Positions 25,156-37,155 of a stretch of DNA of 64,000 bases are shown one piece after another. A program made the position numbers and the translations under genes. Below the pieces are notes generated by a model that was given only the letters and a program-made list of their open reading frames with translations, had not been told where the DNA came from and made no database searches. The stretch's first letter is position 1, and each line of letters opens with the position of its first letter. The stretch lies in NCBI GenBank assembly GCA_003213115.1, contig QCNU01000001.1, positions 496,001 to 560,000 on the forward strand. Reading direction: 5' to 3'. Origin of the DNA: Pelagibacteraceae bacterium AG-426-L23. Its GTDB lineage: Bacteria; Pseudomonadota; Alphaproteobacteria; Pelagibacterales; Pelagibacteraceae.

Positions 25156-26143
25156 TAAAAATTTCTTAAAAAATAAAAAAATTTTTAATATCTACTCAAT
25201 TTTCAAAACAAATTTAGAAAAAAATATTAATAGAAAATCTTTTTTAGTAGCAGTTTCGGGTGGACCCGATAGCCTAGCTCTTACAGCCTTAAGCAAAATC
25301 TACAAAAATGAGAAGAAAACAAGTGTTTATTTTGTTTTAGTTGACCATGGTATTCGAGCAAAGTCAGATAAAGAGGCAGTTTTAGTTAAAAAACTTTTAA
25401 AAAAGAAGAAAATTTTTTTAAATATAATTAAAATTAAAGCAAAATTAAAAAAAAATATTCAGGCTCAGGCAAGAATAGAAAGATACAAAATTCTTGTTCA
25501 ATTTTGCAAAAAAAAGAATATTAAGTATATTTTAACTGGCCACCATAGCGATGATCAAATTGAAACTTTCTTAATAAGACTATCCAGAGGAAGTGGAGTA
25601 CAAGGTCTTTCTTCTATGAGTGAAATAAGGAAAATTGATAAAAAAATTAGTTTATTTAGACCTTTACTAAATTTTAAAAAAAAAGACTTGGTATATATAG
25701 CAAAAAAGAATTTTGGTAAAATTATTAGAGATCCAACTAATAGAGATAAGAAATATTTAAGAACAAAAATAAGACGTTTAAAAAGTGAATTGGAAAGAAG
25801 TGGAATTAAACATGAACAAATTATTAGATCTATAAATAATATTGCTTCTACAAAGGATACGCTAAATAGTTATTTAGAAAAAGTGAAGCAAACATGTGTA
25901 GAAACTAAGAAAAAACAAACGGTGATTAATTTAAAAAATTTATTTCTGGAATCAGATGAAATCAAGCTGAAAGTTTTAGGAAATGAAATAAAAACATTTT
26001 CTAAATCATACTATCCACCAAGATCCAAAAAGGTTATGAATTTGATTAATGAAATAGAGTTTAAAAAAAGAAACAAGTTTACTTTAGGAGGGTGTCTTTT
26101 AAAAAAAGCAGGTAATTTTTTAATTATTACAAAAGAGGCTTGA
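25124..26143 (+). CDS. tilS: tRNA(Ile)-lysidine synthase
   Basis: TilS modifies C34 of tRNA-Ile(CAU) so that it reads AUA, an essential step. The PP-loop SGGPDS is at 45-50, and VDHGIRAKSDKEA, TGHHSDDQIETFLIRLSRGSG and RDPTNRDKKYLRTKIR match the catalytic domain. At 339 aa it is shorter than E. coli TilS (432 aa), mainly in the C-terminal region. Its ATG lies inside cpoB in another frame. Confidence 0.92.
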   Translation: MSKKNSNVLVSKNFLKNKKIFNIYSIFKTNLEKNINRKSFLVAVSGGPDSLALTALSKIYKNEKKTSVYFVLVDHGIRAKSDKEAVLVKKLLKKKKIFLNIIKIKAKLKKNIQAQARIERYKILVQFCKKKNIKYILTGHHSDDQIETFLIRLSRGSGVQGLSSMSEIRKIDKKISLFRPLLNFKKKDLVYIAKKNFGKIIRDPTNRDKKYLRTKIRRLKSELERSGIKHEQIIRSINNIASTKDTLNSYLEKVKQTCVETKKKQTVINLKNLFLESDEIKLKVLGNEIKTFSKSYYPPRSKKVMNLINEIEFKKRNKFTLGGCLLKKAGNFLIITKEA

Positions 26144-26228
26144 TTCTGAATAATTTCAATAAAAACATAAATAGCCCGATAAATGGACAAATTTACCTCA
26201 TTTACAAAAGAAATTTGATTTATTAATA

Positions 26229-26256
26229 CTTGTTAAATTGTAAAAAATACCTATTT
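26229..26256 (+). promoter_or_regulatory. RpoH (sigma32)-like promoter of ftsH
   Basis: CTTG, 17 nt and CCTATTT fit the alphaproteobacterial heat-shock consensus CTTG-N17/18-CYTATNT as recalled. The -10 ends 8 nt before the ftsH ATG, so the predicted transcript would have almost no leader. A sigma70 reading (TTGTTA-16-TATTTA) of the same bases is also possible. ftsH is a classic sigma32 target and rpoH lies in this window. Confidence 0.55.
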
Positions 26257-26264
26257 ATACATAT

Positions 26265-28163
26265 ATGAATTTAAAAAATTTAGTAATGTGGGCACTAATC
26301 GTTCTACTCTCGATAGGTCTTTTCAACATGTTTCAAGACCCAAACAGAAGAGTTAATGATGCATCTAGCAAAGTTCCCTTCTCAGAGTTTTTAAAAGAAG
26401 TAGACTCTGGAAGAGTGGTTGAAATAGAAATTCAAGGAAACAATATTAAAGGTGTTTTGTCTGATGGTTCAGCATTTACTACTTACTCACCCAATTATCC
26501 AAACTTAGTTGAAAGGTTATCCGAGAAAGGTGTTAGCATAGTCGCTACTCCTGTAGAAGAAAAAATGCCTTCACTTCTTGGAATACTTTTATCTTGGTTC
26601 CCAATGTTATTATTAATTGGAGTTTGGGTTTTCTTTATGCGTCAAATGCAAGGAGGCAAAGGTGGCGCTATGGGATTTGGAAGATCTAAAGCTAAATTAC
26701 TTACAGAGGCACAAGGAAAAGTTACTTTTAACGATGTAGCGGGCGTAGAAGAAGCAAAACAAGAAGTTGAAGAAATAGTTGAGTTTTTAAAAGATCCTAA
26801 AAAATTTAGCAGACTTGGAGGAAAAATTCCAAAAGGCGCATTATTAATTGGCCCTCCTGGAACAGGAAAAACTTTGTTAGCTAGAGCAATTGCAGGAGAA
26901 GCTAATGTACCATTTTTTTCAATTTCTGGTTCTGATTTTGTAGAAATGTTTGTTGGTGTTGGAGCATCTAGAGTTAGAGATATGTTTGAACAAGGAAAAA
27001 AACATGCACCATGTATAATTTTTGTAGATGAAATAGATGCAGTTGGAAGGAGTAGAGGCGCTGGTTTGGGCGGCGGTAATGATGAGAGAGAACAAACTCT
27101 TAACCAGCTTTTAGTTGAAATGGATGGTTTTGATACTAATGAAGGAATTATTTTGATAGCTGCAACTAATAGACCAGATGTTTTAGATCCTGCTTTGTTA
27201 AGACCTGGTAGATTTGATAGACAGGTAGTTGTTCCAAATCCAGACATTGTCGGTAGAGAGGCAATTCTTAAAGTTCATATAAAAAAAATTAATACTGGTC
27301 CAGATGTAAAATTAAGAACTATAGCCAGAGGTACACCAGGTTTCTCAGGCGCAGATCTAGCTAATTTGATAAATGAATCAGCTCTTTTAGCTGCAAGAAA
27401 AAATAAAAGAGTTGTGACTATGTCTGATGTTGAGGAAGCAAAAGATAAAGTTATGATGGGAGCAGAGAGAAGATCAATGGTGATGACTGAAGATGAAAAG
27501 AAATTAACAGCTTACCATGAAGGAGGTCATGCTATTGTAGCTCTTAACGAAAAGGCATCAGATCCAATACATAAGGCAACTATAATTCCAAGAGGTAGAG
27601 CTTTAGGAATGGTCATGAGATTACCTGAGAGAGACCAGTTATCGATTACTAGAGAAAAAATGTATTCAGATATAGCTGTTGCTATGGGCGGAAGAATAGC
27701 AGAGGAAATTATTTTTGGACATGACAAAGTAACATCCGGTGCTTCTTCAGATATTGATATGGTTACGAAAATGGCGAAAAATATGGTTACAAAATATGGA
27801 ATGAGTAAAGAATTAGGTCCAATAGCATATGGAGAAAATGAAGAAGAAGTATTTTTGGGAAGATCAGTCACAAAACAACAGAACATGTCTGAAGAAACTG
27901 CAAAAAAAGTAGATGCAGAAGTGAAAAAGATTGTCGAAAAAGGTTATGAAAGAGCAAAAACTGTTCTAACAGAGAAAATTGATGACCTCCACAAGCTGGC
28001 TAAAGCTTTATTGGTTTATGAAACTCTATCTGGCGATGAAATAAGAGACTTGATACTAAAAGATATAAAGCCATCTAGATCATTTAAAGACGATAATGAG
28101 GACGACAAAAAAGAGTCTTCTGCATTAGACTCATTAGGTCTTAAACCCAAACCTGCAGTTTAA
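26265..28163 (+). CDS. ftsH: ATP-dependent zinc metalloprotease FtsH
   Basis: This 632-aa membrane AAA+ protease has two N-terminal helices (about 7-22 and 102-122) around a periplasmic segment. Walker A GPPGTGKT is at 196-203, followed by Walker [12 protein letters not shown] and the SRH region [21 protein letters not shown]. The zinc site is HEGGH at 418-422 (usually HEAGH). It degrades membrane proteins and, in many bacteria, RpoH. No Shine-Dalgarno precedes the ATG. Confidence 0.98.
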   Translation: MNLKNLVMWALIVLLSIGLFNMFQDPNRRVNDASSKVPFSEFLKEVDSGRVVEIEIQGNNIKGVLSDGSAFTTYSPNYPNLVERLSEKGVSIVATPVEEKMPSLLGILLSWFPMLLLIGVWVFFMRQMQGGKGGAMGFGRSKAKLLTEAQGKVTFNDVAGVEEAKQEVEEIVEFLKDPKKFSRLGGKIPKGALLIGPPGTGKTLLARAIAGEANVPFFSISGSDFVEMFVGVGASRVRDMFEQGKKHAPCIIFVDEIDAVGRSRGAGLGGGNDEREQTLNQLLVEMDGFDTNEGIILIAATNRPDVLDPALLRPGRFDRQVVVPNPDIVGREAILKVHIKKINTGPDVKLRTIARGTPGFSGADLANLINESALLAARKNKRVVTMSDVEEAKDKVMMGAERRSMVMTEDEKKLTAYHEGGHAIVALNEKASDPIHKATIIPRGRALGMVMRLPERDQLSITREKMYSDIAVAMGGRIAEEIIFGHDKVTSGASSDIDMVTKMAKNMVTKYGMSKELGPIAYGENEEEVFLGRSVTKQQNMSEETAKKVDAEVKKIVEKGYERAKTVLTEKIDDLHKLAKALLVYETLSGDEIRDLILKDIKPSRSFKDDNEDDKKESSALDSLGLKPKPAV

Positions 28164-28173
28164 AAAGCATTAA

Positions 28174-29241
28174 ATGAATAAATATTACACTAGAGCGTGT
28201 AATTTTTATTATGGCGTTAATGCAAAAAGATTAACCAAAAAAAAATTAGCATTACCTCTGTGCGGCAATATTAATATAGCTTTTGATAAATTAGAAATTT
28301 TTACTAGAAAAAAAAACAGAATCTCGTCAAAGTTTATACATTTTAAAAATATTAATTTGCTTAGCTCTTCTTGCAAAAAAAAAGTTCAAATGGATTTGAA
28401 AAAGATTATATCAAAAAGAAAAAATTTTTTAAAAAACATAAATTTTACAGATACTTCAATTATGGGCATTTTAAATTTAACTCCAGATAGTTTTTCAGAC
28501 GGAGGTAAATTTAATAGTAAAAAAAAATCACAAAACCAAATTTTAAAAATGATAAATTCTGGAGCAAAAATAATTGATGTAGGAGGTGAGTCAACAAGAC
28601 CGGGTTCAAAAACCGTAAAAGTTAAAGATGAATGGAGAAGAATAAGTCACGTAATAAAAAATTTTAAAAAAAAATTTAAAGATACAACTTTATCTATAGA
28701 TACAAGAAAATCAGATATTATGATTCAAAGTATTAAATATAAAGTAGATTTGATTAATGATGTTTCAGGTTTTAATTATGACACTCAATCTCTTTTGAAA
28801 TTAAAAAATTATAGTATTGCAAAAGTTATTCATCATATGCAAGGAACACCAAATACTATGCAAAAAAATCCAAAATATAAAAATGTACTTTTAGATATTT
28901 ATGACTTTTTTGAAGAGCAAATTCAAAAAGTTAATGACGAGAAAGTAATTTTAGATCCAGGCATAGGCTTTGGTAAAGTTTTGAAACATAATTTGACTTT
29001 AATTTCTAAGATATCTTTGTTTCATAGTCTTGGTTTTCCTATTTTAATAGGAACTTCTAGAAAAAGATTTATCAGTCAAATATCTGGTAAATATGATAGT
29101 AGAGATAGAATTGGAGGCACTTTAGCATCTGTTCTTTTTTTAATATCTCAGGGAGTACAAATTTTTAGAGTACATAATGTTAATGAAGTAAAACAAGGTA
29201 TTTTAGTGTTTAAAAAAATATTATCTAATTTCTCAAATTAA
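28174..29241 (+). CDS. folP: Dihydropteroate synthase
   Basis: DHPS joins p-aminobenzoate to pterin pyrophosphate in folate synthesis. Signatures are GILNLTPDSFSDGG (98-111), GGESTRPGS (about 138-146), LIND.VSGF and DPGIGFGK. The 355-aa product has about 95 extra N-terminal residues without a recognised domain, a feature also seen in other alphaproteobacterial DHPS. It lies between ftsH and glmM as usual, sharing one base with the glmM start. Confidence 0.94.
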   Translation: MNKYYTRACNFYYGVNAKRLTKKKLALPLCGNINIAFDKLEIFTRKKNRISSKFIHFKNINLLSSSCKKKVQMDLKKIISKRKNFLKNINFTDTSIMGILNLTPDSFSDGGKFNSKKKSQNQILKMINSGAKIIDVGGESTRPGSKTVKVKDEWRRISHVIKNFKKKFKDTTLSIDTRKSDIMIQSIKYKVDLINDVSGFNYDTQSLLKLKNYSIAKVIHHMQGTPNTMQKNPKYKNVLLDIYDFFEEQIQKVNDEKVILDPGIGFGKVLKHNLTLISKISLFHSLGFPILIGTSRKRFISQISGKYDSRDRIGGTLASVLFLISQGVQIFRVHNVNEVKQGILVFKKILSNFSN

Positions 29242-30572
29242 TGAAAAATAAGTATTTTGGAACAGACGGAATCCGTGGAACTGTTAACCAAGGCAATATA
29301 ACAGGAGAAAAATTTTTTAAATTTGGTTTAGCTTCAGGTACATACTTTAAAAACCAAAAAAAAAATAAGCAAATTGCAATCATCGCTAAAGATACAAGAT
29401 TATCAGGATATACGTTAGAGCCTGCGTTGGTATCTGGGCTTGTTTCTGGTGGCATGCATGTTTTTACACTAGGACCTTTACCAACTAATGGACTTGCTAT
29501 GCTAACCAAATCTATGAAAGCTAACATGGGCATAATGATCACAGCGTCTCATAACCCTTATTATGATAATGGTTTAAAATTATTTGGTCCAAATGGTTTA
29601 AAACTATCAGACCAAATAGAAAAAAAAATTGAAAAACTAATAGATGCAAAAAATAAGAAACAACTTACGAATCCTAATTTACTAGGCAGAGTAAAAAGAC
29701 TAGAAGACGGTAACGATAAATATATCAAAATATTGAAAAGTAATTTTCCTAAAAATTTTAACCTAAAAGGAACTAAAATTGTTTTAGATTGCGCTAATGG
29801 AGCTTGCTATAAAGCTGCACCTAAACTTCTGAAAGAGCTTGGGGCAAAGGTCATTGCTATTGGTGTAAAACCTGATGGTTTTAATATTAATGAAAGGTGC
29901 GGATCAACTTACCCATCTAAAATTAAAACTGCTGTTAAAAAATTTAAAGCAAATGTTGGAATTTCTTTTGATGGCGATGCAGATAGAATAATCATGTGTG
30001 ATGAAAAAGGCAAAATCATAGATGGCGACCAGATTATTGCAATGTTAGCACGTAGATGGAAATCCAAAAAAATTTTAAAAGGTGGTGTAGTAGGAACTTT
30101 AATGTCTAATTATGGTTTGGAAAAATTTTTAAAGAATGAAAAAATAAGATTTTCTAGAGCTAAAGTAGGTGACAGATATGTTAAAGAGAAGATGAAAAAA
30201 TTAAATTTTAATCTAGGCGGAGAACAATCTGGTCATATAATACTAGGTAAATTTGCAACAACTGGTGATGGTTTGCTTGTGGCTTTAGAAGTGTTATTTT
30301 CTTTAAGGAAAGGTACAAAGGCTAGTAAACTTTTAAATATTTTTAAACCTTTGCCTCAAATTTTGGAGAATATTATTGTTAAAGACAAAGAAGTTATTAA
30401 AAAACCAAAATGTAAAAATGCAATTAAAAATGCTAATAGTTTAATGGGAAAAAAAGGAAGAATTTTGGTTAGAAAATCTGGAACTGAACCAAAAATTAGG
30501 ATTATGGCAGAGTCATATGATAAGAATTTAATTTCGAAATGTATAAAAATAATTAAAAGATCGATAAAATAA
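29241..30572 (+). CDS. glmM: Phosphoglucosamine mutase
   Basis: GlmM (443 aa) converts glucosamine-6-P to glucosamine-1-P for peptidoglycan precursors. It begins KYFGTDGIRG; the phosphoserine is S103 in TASHNPYYDNG, the metal loop is DGDADR (about 241-246) and the phosphate-binding loop is RKSGTEPKIR near the C-terminus. It is translationally linked to folP, and thiD starts 1 nt after it. Confidence 0.97.
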   Translation: MKNKYFGTDGIRGTVNQGNITGEKFFKFGLASGTYFKNQKKNKQIAIIAKDTRLSGYTLEPALVSGLVSGGMHVFTLGPLPTNGLAMLTKSMKANMGIMITASHNPYYDNGLKLFGPNGLKLSDQIEKKIEKLIDAKNKKQLTNPNLLGRVKRLEDGNDKYIKILKSNFPKNFNLKGTKIVLDCANGACYKAAPKLLKELGAKVIAIGVKPDGFNINERCGSTYPSKIKTAVKKFKANVGISFDGDADRIIMCDEKGKIIDGDQIIAMLARRWKSKKILKGGVVGTLMSNYGLEKFLKNEKIRFSRAKVGDRYVKEKMKKLNFNLGGEQSGHIILGKFATTGDGLLVALEVLFSLRKGTKASKLLNIFKPLPQILENIIVKDKEVIKKPKCKNAIKNANSLMGKKGRILVRKSGTEPKIRIMAESYDKNLISKCIKIIKRSIK

Positions 30573-30573
30573 A

Positions 30574-30865
30574 TTGATACCCAGATCAAAAATTTTAATA
30601 ATTGCAGGATCAGATTCTTCCGGAGGAGCAGGAATTCAAGCAGACATAAAAACAGTTACTGCATTAGGAAGTTACGCCATGACTGCTGTTACCGCCATCA
30701 CTGCTCAAAATACAACAGGGGTAAATTCCGTTGTTTCTATTCATCCTAAAGAAATTGAAAAGCAAATTTTATTTACATGTAAAGATATAAAGCCTGATGC
30801 TATAAAAATAGGCATGCTTAATTCCCCTGCAATTATCTTGTCAGTTATAAAAGCATTAAAAAAAA

Positions 30866-30876
<11 letters not shown>
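30574..30876 (+). CDS. thiD: HMP(-P) kinase ThiD, N-terminal piece (frameshifted)
   Basis: These 100 residues are the first part of ThiD, which phosphorylates the thiamine pyrimidine HMP. They begin IIAGSDSSGGAGIQADIKTVTALG, the substrate and fold signature, and reach DAIKIGMLNSPAIILSVIKALKK before stopping. The start is TTG. An eight-A run at 30858-30865 near the end shifts the frame; removing one A joins KALKK directly to VKTKKIVLDPV of the next ORF. As read here the piece lacks the ATP site. Confidence 0.85.
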
Positions 30877-33572
<2,696 letters not shown>

Positions 33573-33605
33573 TTGACGACTATTTATATATTATTAAAAA
33601 AATTT

Positions 33606-34589
33606 TCAATTGCTTAATTTGTTTAATAAATCCAACATTTTTTTAAAATCATTTGGTAATTCAGACTCAAAATTCATTAATTTATTATTTTTTGGATGGA
33701 TGAAGCCTAAGCTTTTTGCATGAAGCGCCTGTCTGTTAAGACTAATTAATTTTTTTTCGAAATCTTTATTAATTTTTTTAAATTTTATATTTCTTTTTCC
33801 GTATTTTTTATCACCTAATAATGAGTTTCCTTTATATGACATGTGGACCCTTATTTGGTGAGTTCTTCCTGTTAGAAGTTTACATTCTATTAAACTTATT
33901 TTAGGAACATCTTTGATTGAAAATATTTTTTTTGTAAAATAGTTAGTAATTGCTTTCTTTCCTTTAAATTCACTAACTGCCATTAATTGACGATTTTTTT
34001 TACTTCTAGAAATTAAAGTTTCAATTTTTCCACTTAACGGTCTTAATACCCCCCACACTAAAGCAACATATTTTCTTTTTATTTTATGTTCACTAAATTG
34101 TTTTCCTAATTGAGAATGAGCTAAATTATTTTTTGCAACAACTAACAACCCACTAGTCCCTTTATCAATTCTATGAACTATGCCAGGTCTTAAGTGGCCA
34201 TTAAGATCAGATAACTTTTTTTTATATTTATAAATTAAACCATTAACTAACGTATTAGAGTAATTACCTGCGCCTGGATGAACTACTAAACCAGATGGTT
34301 TGTTGATTATAACTATATCCTTGTCCTCATACACAACATCAATTTTTATTTTTTTTGCCTTTACTCCCTCAATTTTATCTCTTTCAACTTTTAAGGAAAT
34401 ATATTCATTTAACTTAATTTTTTTAGAAGGCGAAGTTACTATAAGGTTATTTACTTTAACTTTTTTTGCTTTAATGAATTTTTTTAAGTTAGATCTAGTA
34501 TAGTTATTAATTTTTTGAGATAGTATTATATCTAGTCTTTTACCCACGTCTTCTTCCTTAGGTAAAAATTTTATTGTGTTATTAGTCAT
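33606..34589 (-). CDS. rluD: Ribosomal large subunit pseudouridine synthase D
   Basis: This 327-aa RluA-family enzyme modifies helix 69 of 23S rRNA. An N-terminal S4 RNA-binding domain (about 14-70) precedes the catalytic domain with HRIDKGTSGLLVVAK; the nucleophile is D142. LIECKLLTGRTHQIRVHM is also diagnostic. It lies 33 nt upstream of rpoH on the minus strand, an order seen in other Alphaproteobacteria, and diverges from tRNA-Arg with a gap of only 23 nt. Confidence 0.94.
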   Translation of the reverse strand: MTNNTIKFLPKEEDVGKRLDIILSQKINNYTRSNLKKFIKAKKVKVNNLIVTSPSKKIKLNEYISLKVERDKIEGVKAKKIKIDVVYEDKDIVIINKPSGLVVHPGAGNYSNTLVNGLIYKYKKKLSDLNGHLRPGIVHRIDKGTSGLLVVAKNNLAHSQLGKQFSEHKIKRKYVALVWGVLRPLSGKIETLISRSKKNRQLMAVSEFKGKKAITNYFTKKIFSIKDVPKISLIECKLLTGRTHQIRVHMSYKGNSLLGDKKYGKRNIKFKKINKDFEKKLISLNRQALHAKSLGFIHPKNNKLMNFESELPNDFKKMLDLLNKLSN

Positions 34590-34612
34590 TTATATTTAAA
34601 TTATATTCATTT

Positions 34613-34689
34613 GCGTTCGTAGCTCAACTGGATAGAGCGTCTGACTTCGGATCAGAAGGTTGAGGGTTCAAATCCTTCCGGGCGCACCA
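34613..34689 (+). tRNA. tRNA-Arg (TCG)
   Basis: The 77-nt cloverleaf has acceptor stem GCGTTCG/CGGGCGC with two G-U pairs, D arm GCTCAACTGGATAGAGC, anticodon stem TCTGA/TCAGA with loop CTTCGGA (anticodon TCG), T arm GAGGGTTCAAATCCTTC and encoded CCA. It stands between rluD and the 3' end of an oppositely oriented surface-glycan operon, which stops 4 nt after the CCA. Confidence 0.97.
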
Positions 34690-34693
34690 CAAT

Positions 34694-35500
34694 TTATAAT
34701 ATCCAATTTTTTAAATTTTCCCTATTATCTAAAATAAACTTAGGAAAACTTGAGTCTAATTCAACTTTTTTTATTTTGTATCCTCTTTCAAATACATCTT
34801 CACCTTTATCGATTTTTGATTGAATATTTTTTTCATTAACCAGGTGTTCTTTATGAAATTCACCATGTGCAAAAGACTTAATCTTTTTTGATATATTTTT
34901 TGGTGATTGAAGATAAGCGAAATGCCATCCTCCATTTTGTATTATTTGAATATTACGTGGCTTATCTATCCTCCAAAAAGGATATCTTTTAAATTTTAGA
35001 TCTCTTAGCCACTGAGGAGATTTAAGTTTTTTTTTTAAACAAATTCTTGATCCGTGCCAGTTATTTTCATTAAGATTTAAAAGATTTAATTTATACATAA
35101 ACATTTTTTGGGAAAACACGGCGTAATTTTTTTTATCAAATAAATTTAATTTATTAAGATTTGGTATTTCATCTACATCTGATAGGATTATAAGGTCGTT
35201 ATCATTTGCATCTTTTAAACCTTTCATTATTGAATTCCTTTGATGTTGTTCAACCAAAGACTCTCCACCTACATGGGGCTTTTTAATAATCTCGGGCGTG
35301 TCATCAACAACAATATACTTAATTTTTTTTGCAAATTTTTTATATTTACTAATATCAAAATGTAACTTTTTAGTTTTTCCTTGATGGTTTACCGTAGACT
35401 CTACAATTACAAAAAAATCAACTGACTCATTTAAAATATTGAATCTTAGCTCAGCTATATGATCTTCATTAAAATATTGAAAACAGTCAAAAATTGCCAT
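34694..35500 (-). CDS. Glycosyltransferase family 17 protein
   Basis: This 268-aa protein resembles GT17 (bisecting GlcNAc transferase-like) enzymes: it starts AIFDCFQYFNEDHIAELRFNIL and has VIVESTVNHQGK, then a DxD-type motif SDVDEIP at 107-113 for metal-nucleotide binding, and GGWHFAYLQSPKNISKKIKSFAHGEF near 195-220. Bacterial GT17 members occur in surface-glycan loci with unknown acceptors. It is the last gene of the tsaC-led minus-strand run. Confidence 0.82.
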   Translation of the reverse strand: MAIFDCFQYFNEDHIAELRFNILNESVDFFVIVESTVNHQGKTKKLHFDISKYKKFAKKIKYIVVDDTPEIIKKPHVGGESLVEQHQRNSIMKGLKDANDNDLIILSDVDEIPNLNKLNLFDKKNYAVFSQKMFMYKLNLLNLNENNWHGSRICLKKKLKSPQWLRDLKFKRYPFWRIDKPRNIQIIQNGGWHFAYLQSPKNISKKIKSFAHGEFHKEHLVNEKNIQSKIDKGEDVFERGYKIKKVELDSSFPKFILDNRENLKNWIL

Positions 35501-35503
35501 ACA

Positions 35504-36439
35504 TCAACTAAAATACTTATCTTTAAGTTTTATATAACTTTCATTATTTTTAAAACCGATAATTTCAGATATTTTTTTTAACAATTTTATTTGACCACAA
35601 ATCAACATAAGGCTAATAAATTCTTCCTCTCTATCTAAAATTATTCTTTTTCCTTCATCTTTCAAAAAATTAGGGACAAATATCATATCCATTTCAACTG
35701 GAGTTCTTGTTACATGAGGTCCTATAGTTCTCCAATCACATACTATATAATTTAATTTATTCAAAAAATTTAATAGCTCAGTCCAGGAGGGAGTATTTTT
35801 ATAAATAGAGTGAATTTGAACTTCACATTTAATTAAAAGAGGTTTATAAAATCCTAACCCTTTTAAAATTTCTAACTCTGCTCCTTGTGTATCTATTTTT
35901 AAAAAATCTAAAGAGTTTATCTTTAAATTTTTTAAGCAATTATTGATTGTATCACACTCAATATTTTTTGTTTCCGTTACATCAAATAAATGAAAATCTT
36001 TTTCTTTAAATCCAGAAATTCTAATAGAATTTTTATCTGGTTCATACATGGACGAACTTCCAAGACGTTTACCTAACACAAAGAGTTTTTTATTTCCTTT
36101 TGAGCTCCACAAACCCTTGTTTATATACTTATTACCCTCTAAATTTGTTTGGTCTTTGATCGGGTCAACCAATATAGGGTTAAAATATTTTTCATATAAT
36201 TTTGGAAAAAATATATCAGAATTAAACCCTCCTTGAGAACCGGCATCTAAAGCAATTAATCTTTTATCTTTTAAAAGTTTTTTTAATTCACTTTCAAAAT
36301 TATAACTATCATTTGCTTGATGTCTTTTTTCAATTAGGTAGTTAATTATTGTAGTATTATTTTCTAAAAATTTGTTTACCCTTAATATTATTGGAGCTAA
36401 CCTCTTAGCAAGACTTTTCTTTATTTTATTTGAAGCCAT
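35504..36439 (-). CDS. FkbM-family methyltransferase
   Basis: The 311-aa protein has a SAM-binding start LIALDAGSQGGFNSDIFFP and the FkbM hallmark LDFLKIDTQGAELEILKGL near residues 190-210. FkbM enzymes O-methylate sugars or polyketides, and in surface loci often cap glycans. GT17 follows after 3 nt and the oxygenase-like gene precedes by 6 nt, so the three are coexpressed. No signal peptide is visible, so it acts in the cytoplasm. Confidence 0.85.
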   Translation of the reverse strand: MASNKIKKSLAKRLAPIILRVNKFLENNTTIINYLIEKRHQANDSYNFESELKKLLKDKRLIALDAGSQGGFNSDIFFPKLYEKYFNPILVDPIKDQTNLEGNKYINKGLWSSKGNKKLFVLGKRLGSSSMYEPDKNSIRISGFKEKDFHLFDVTETKNIECDTINNCLKNLKINSLDFLKIDTQGAELEILKGLGFYKPLLIKCEVQIHSIYKNTPSWTELLNFLNKLNYIVCDWRTIGPHVTRTPVEMDMIFVPNFLKDEGKRIILDREEEFISLMLICGQIKLLKKISEIIGFKNNESYIKLKDKYFS

Positions 36440-36445
36440 TGAAAA

Positions 36446-37153
36446 TTATTTTTTTGTAAATGTGGCTATTCCTATCTTTTTTCCCTCAATAACAGATGAA
36501 GAACAATGTAAATGAGATCTATCAAAAATTAACATAGAACCCACTTCCCATTCATAAATAAACTCCACCTCAAGACCTCTTAAGTTTTCTATATTTTCGT
36601 GAGTTAAATACTTTTCATGAATCTCTTTATCAAATGGTTTATTGCCGTATAGTTTTAAATGTTCAGAGGATCTTTTGTTTTGGCCATAACTTAAATTTTT
36701 TTTCTTAAGTTCTTCTTTATCCAAAGTAAAAGATGTTGAGCCTCCATAAAATCTATTTTTAAAAATTACTGTGCTCCCAACTGGAGTTAAAGGAATTAAA
36801 GTTTGCTTATAAACTAAATTTTCTGAATTAAAACCAGCATCAACATGAAGACCAATTGGTGAATAGCTCTCCTGAATAAGACCATAAATATCTTTTCCAC
36901 TATCATCTTGTAGATTGTCCATTTTGAACTCACCTATTTCATTTTTTACTCTGTCATAAAATATTTTTTCAAGTTTCTCATTATAACCTTGTAACCATCT
37001 TTTTTTTATAACATTTTGTTTTTTATTGTGAACAGTAGTAGGTAATTTTTTATAAAGGTCTAAAAAATCATTTATCTCCTCTTTGTTAAACAAGTTTTTT
37101 AAAACCTTAGGAGGGCTTTCAAATTTTTTAATTTTCTCTCTTTTTTCTTCCAT
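36446..37153 (-). CDS. Putative 2-oxoglutarate/Fe(II)-dependent oxygenase-like protein
   Basis: This 235-aa protein shows the facial-triad pattern of a cupin-type oxygenase: HVD (H103, D105) in PIGLHVDAGF and a distal histidine in DRSHLHCSSS (H214 or H216), followed by a Lys near the C-terminus that could hold 2-oxoglutarate. VGSTVIFKNRFYGGSTSF lies between, as expected for the jelly-roll core. Its substrate is unknown; its place between an ABC exporter and glycan enzymes suggests hydroxylation of a sugar or lipid. A general family assignment only. Confidence 0.6.
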   Translation of the reverse strand: MEEKREKIKKFESPPKVLKNLFNKEEINDFLDLYKKLPTTVHNKKQNVIKKRWLQGYNEKLEKIFYDRVKNEIGEFKMDNLQDDSGKDIYGLIQESYSPIGLHVDAGFNSENLVYKQTLIPLTPVGSTVIFKNRFYGGSTSFTLDKEELKKKNLSYGQNKRSSEHLKLYGNKPFDKEIHEKYLTHENIENLRGLEVEFIYEWEVGSMLIFDRSHLHCSSSVIEGKKIGIATFTKK

Positions 37154-37155
37154 AT

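Noticed and set aside
25124-26143. tilS truncation
   Set aside because: The protein is short against E. coli TilS, but the catalytic domain is complete and no continuing frame was found after its stop.
26642-27247. 201-aa minus-strand ORF opposite ftsH
   Set aside because: Long, but fully antisense to the conserved AAA domain with no known domain of its own.
30540-30620. TPP riboswitch near thiD or thiE
   Set aside because: No room upstream of thiD (1-nt gap) or thiE (3-nt gap), and no THI-box sequence is seen.
34590-34700. Phage or island attachment site at tRNA-Arg
   Set aside because: No integrase, transposase or repeated copy of the tRNA 3' end was found in the window.
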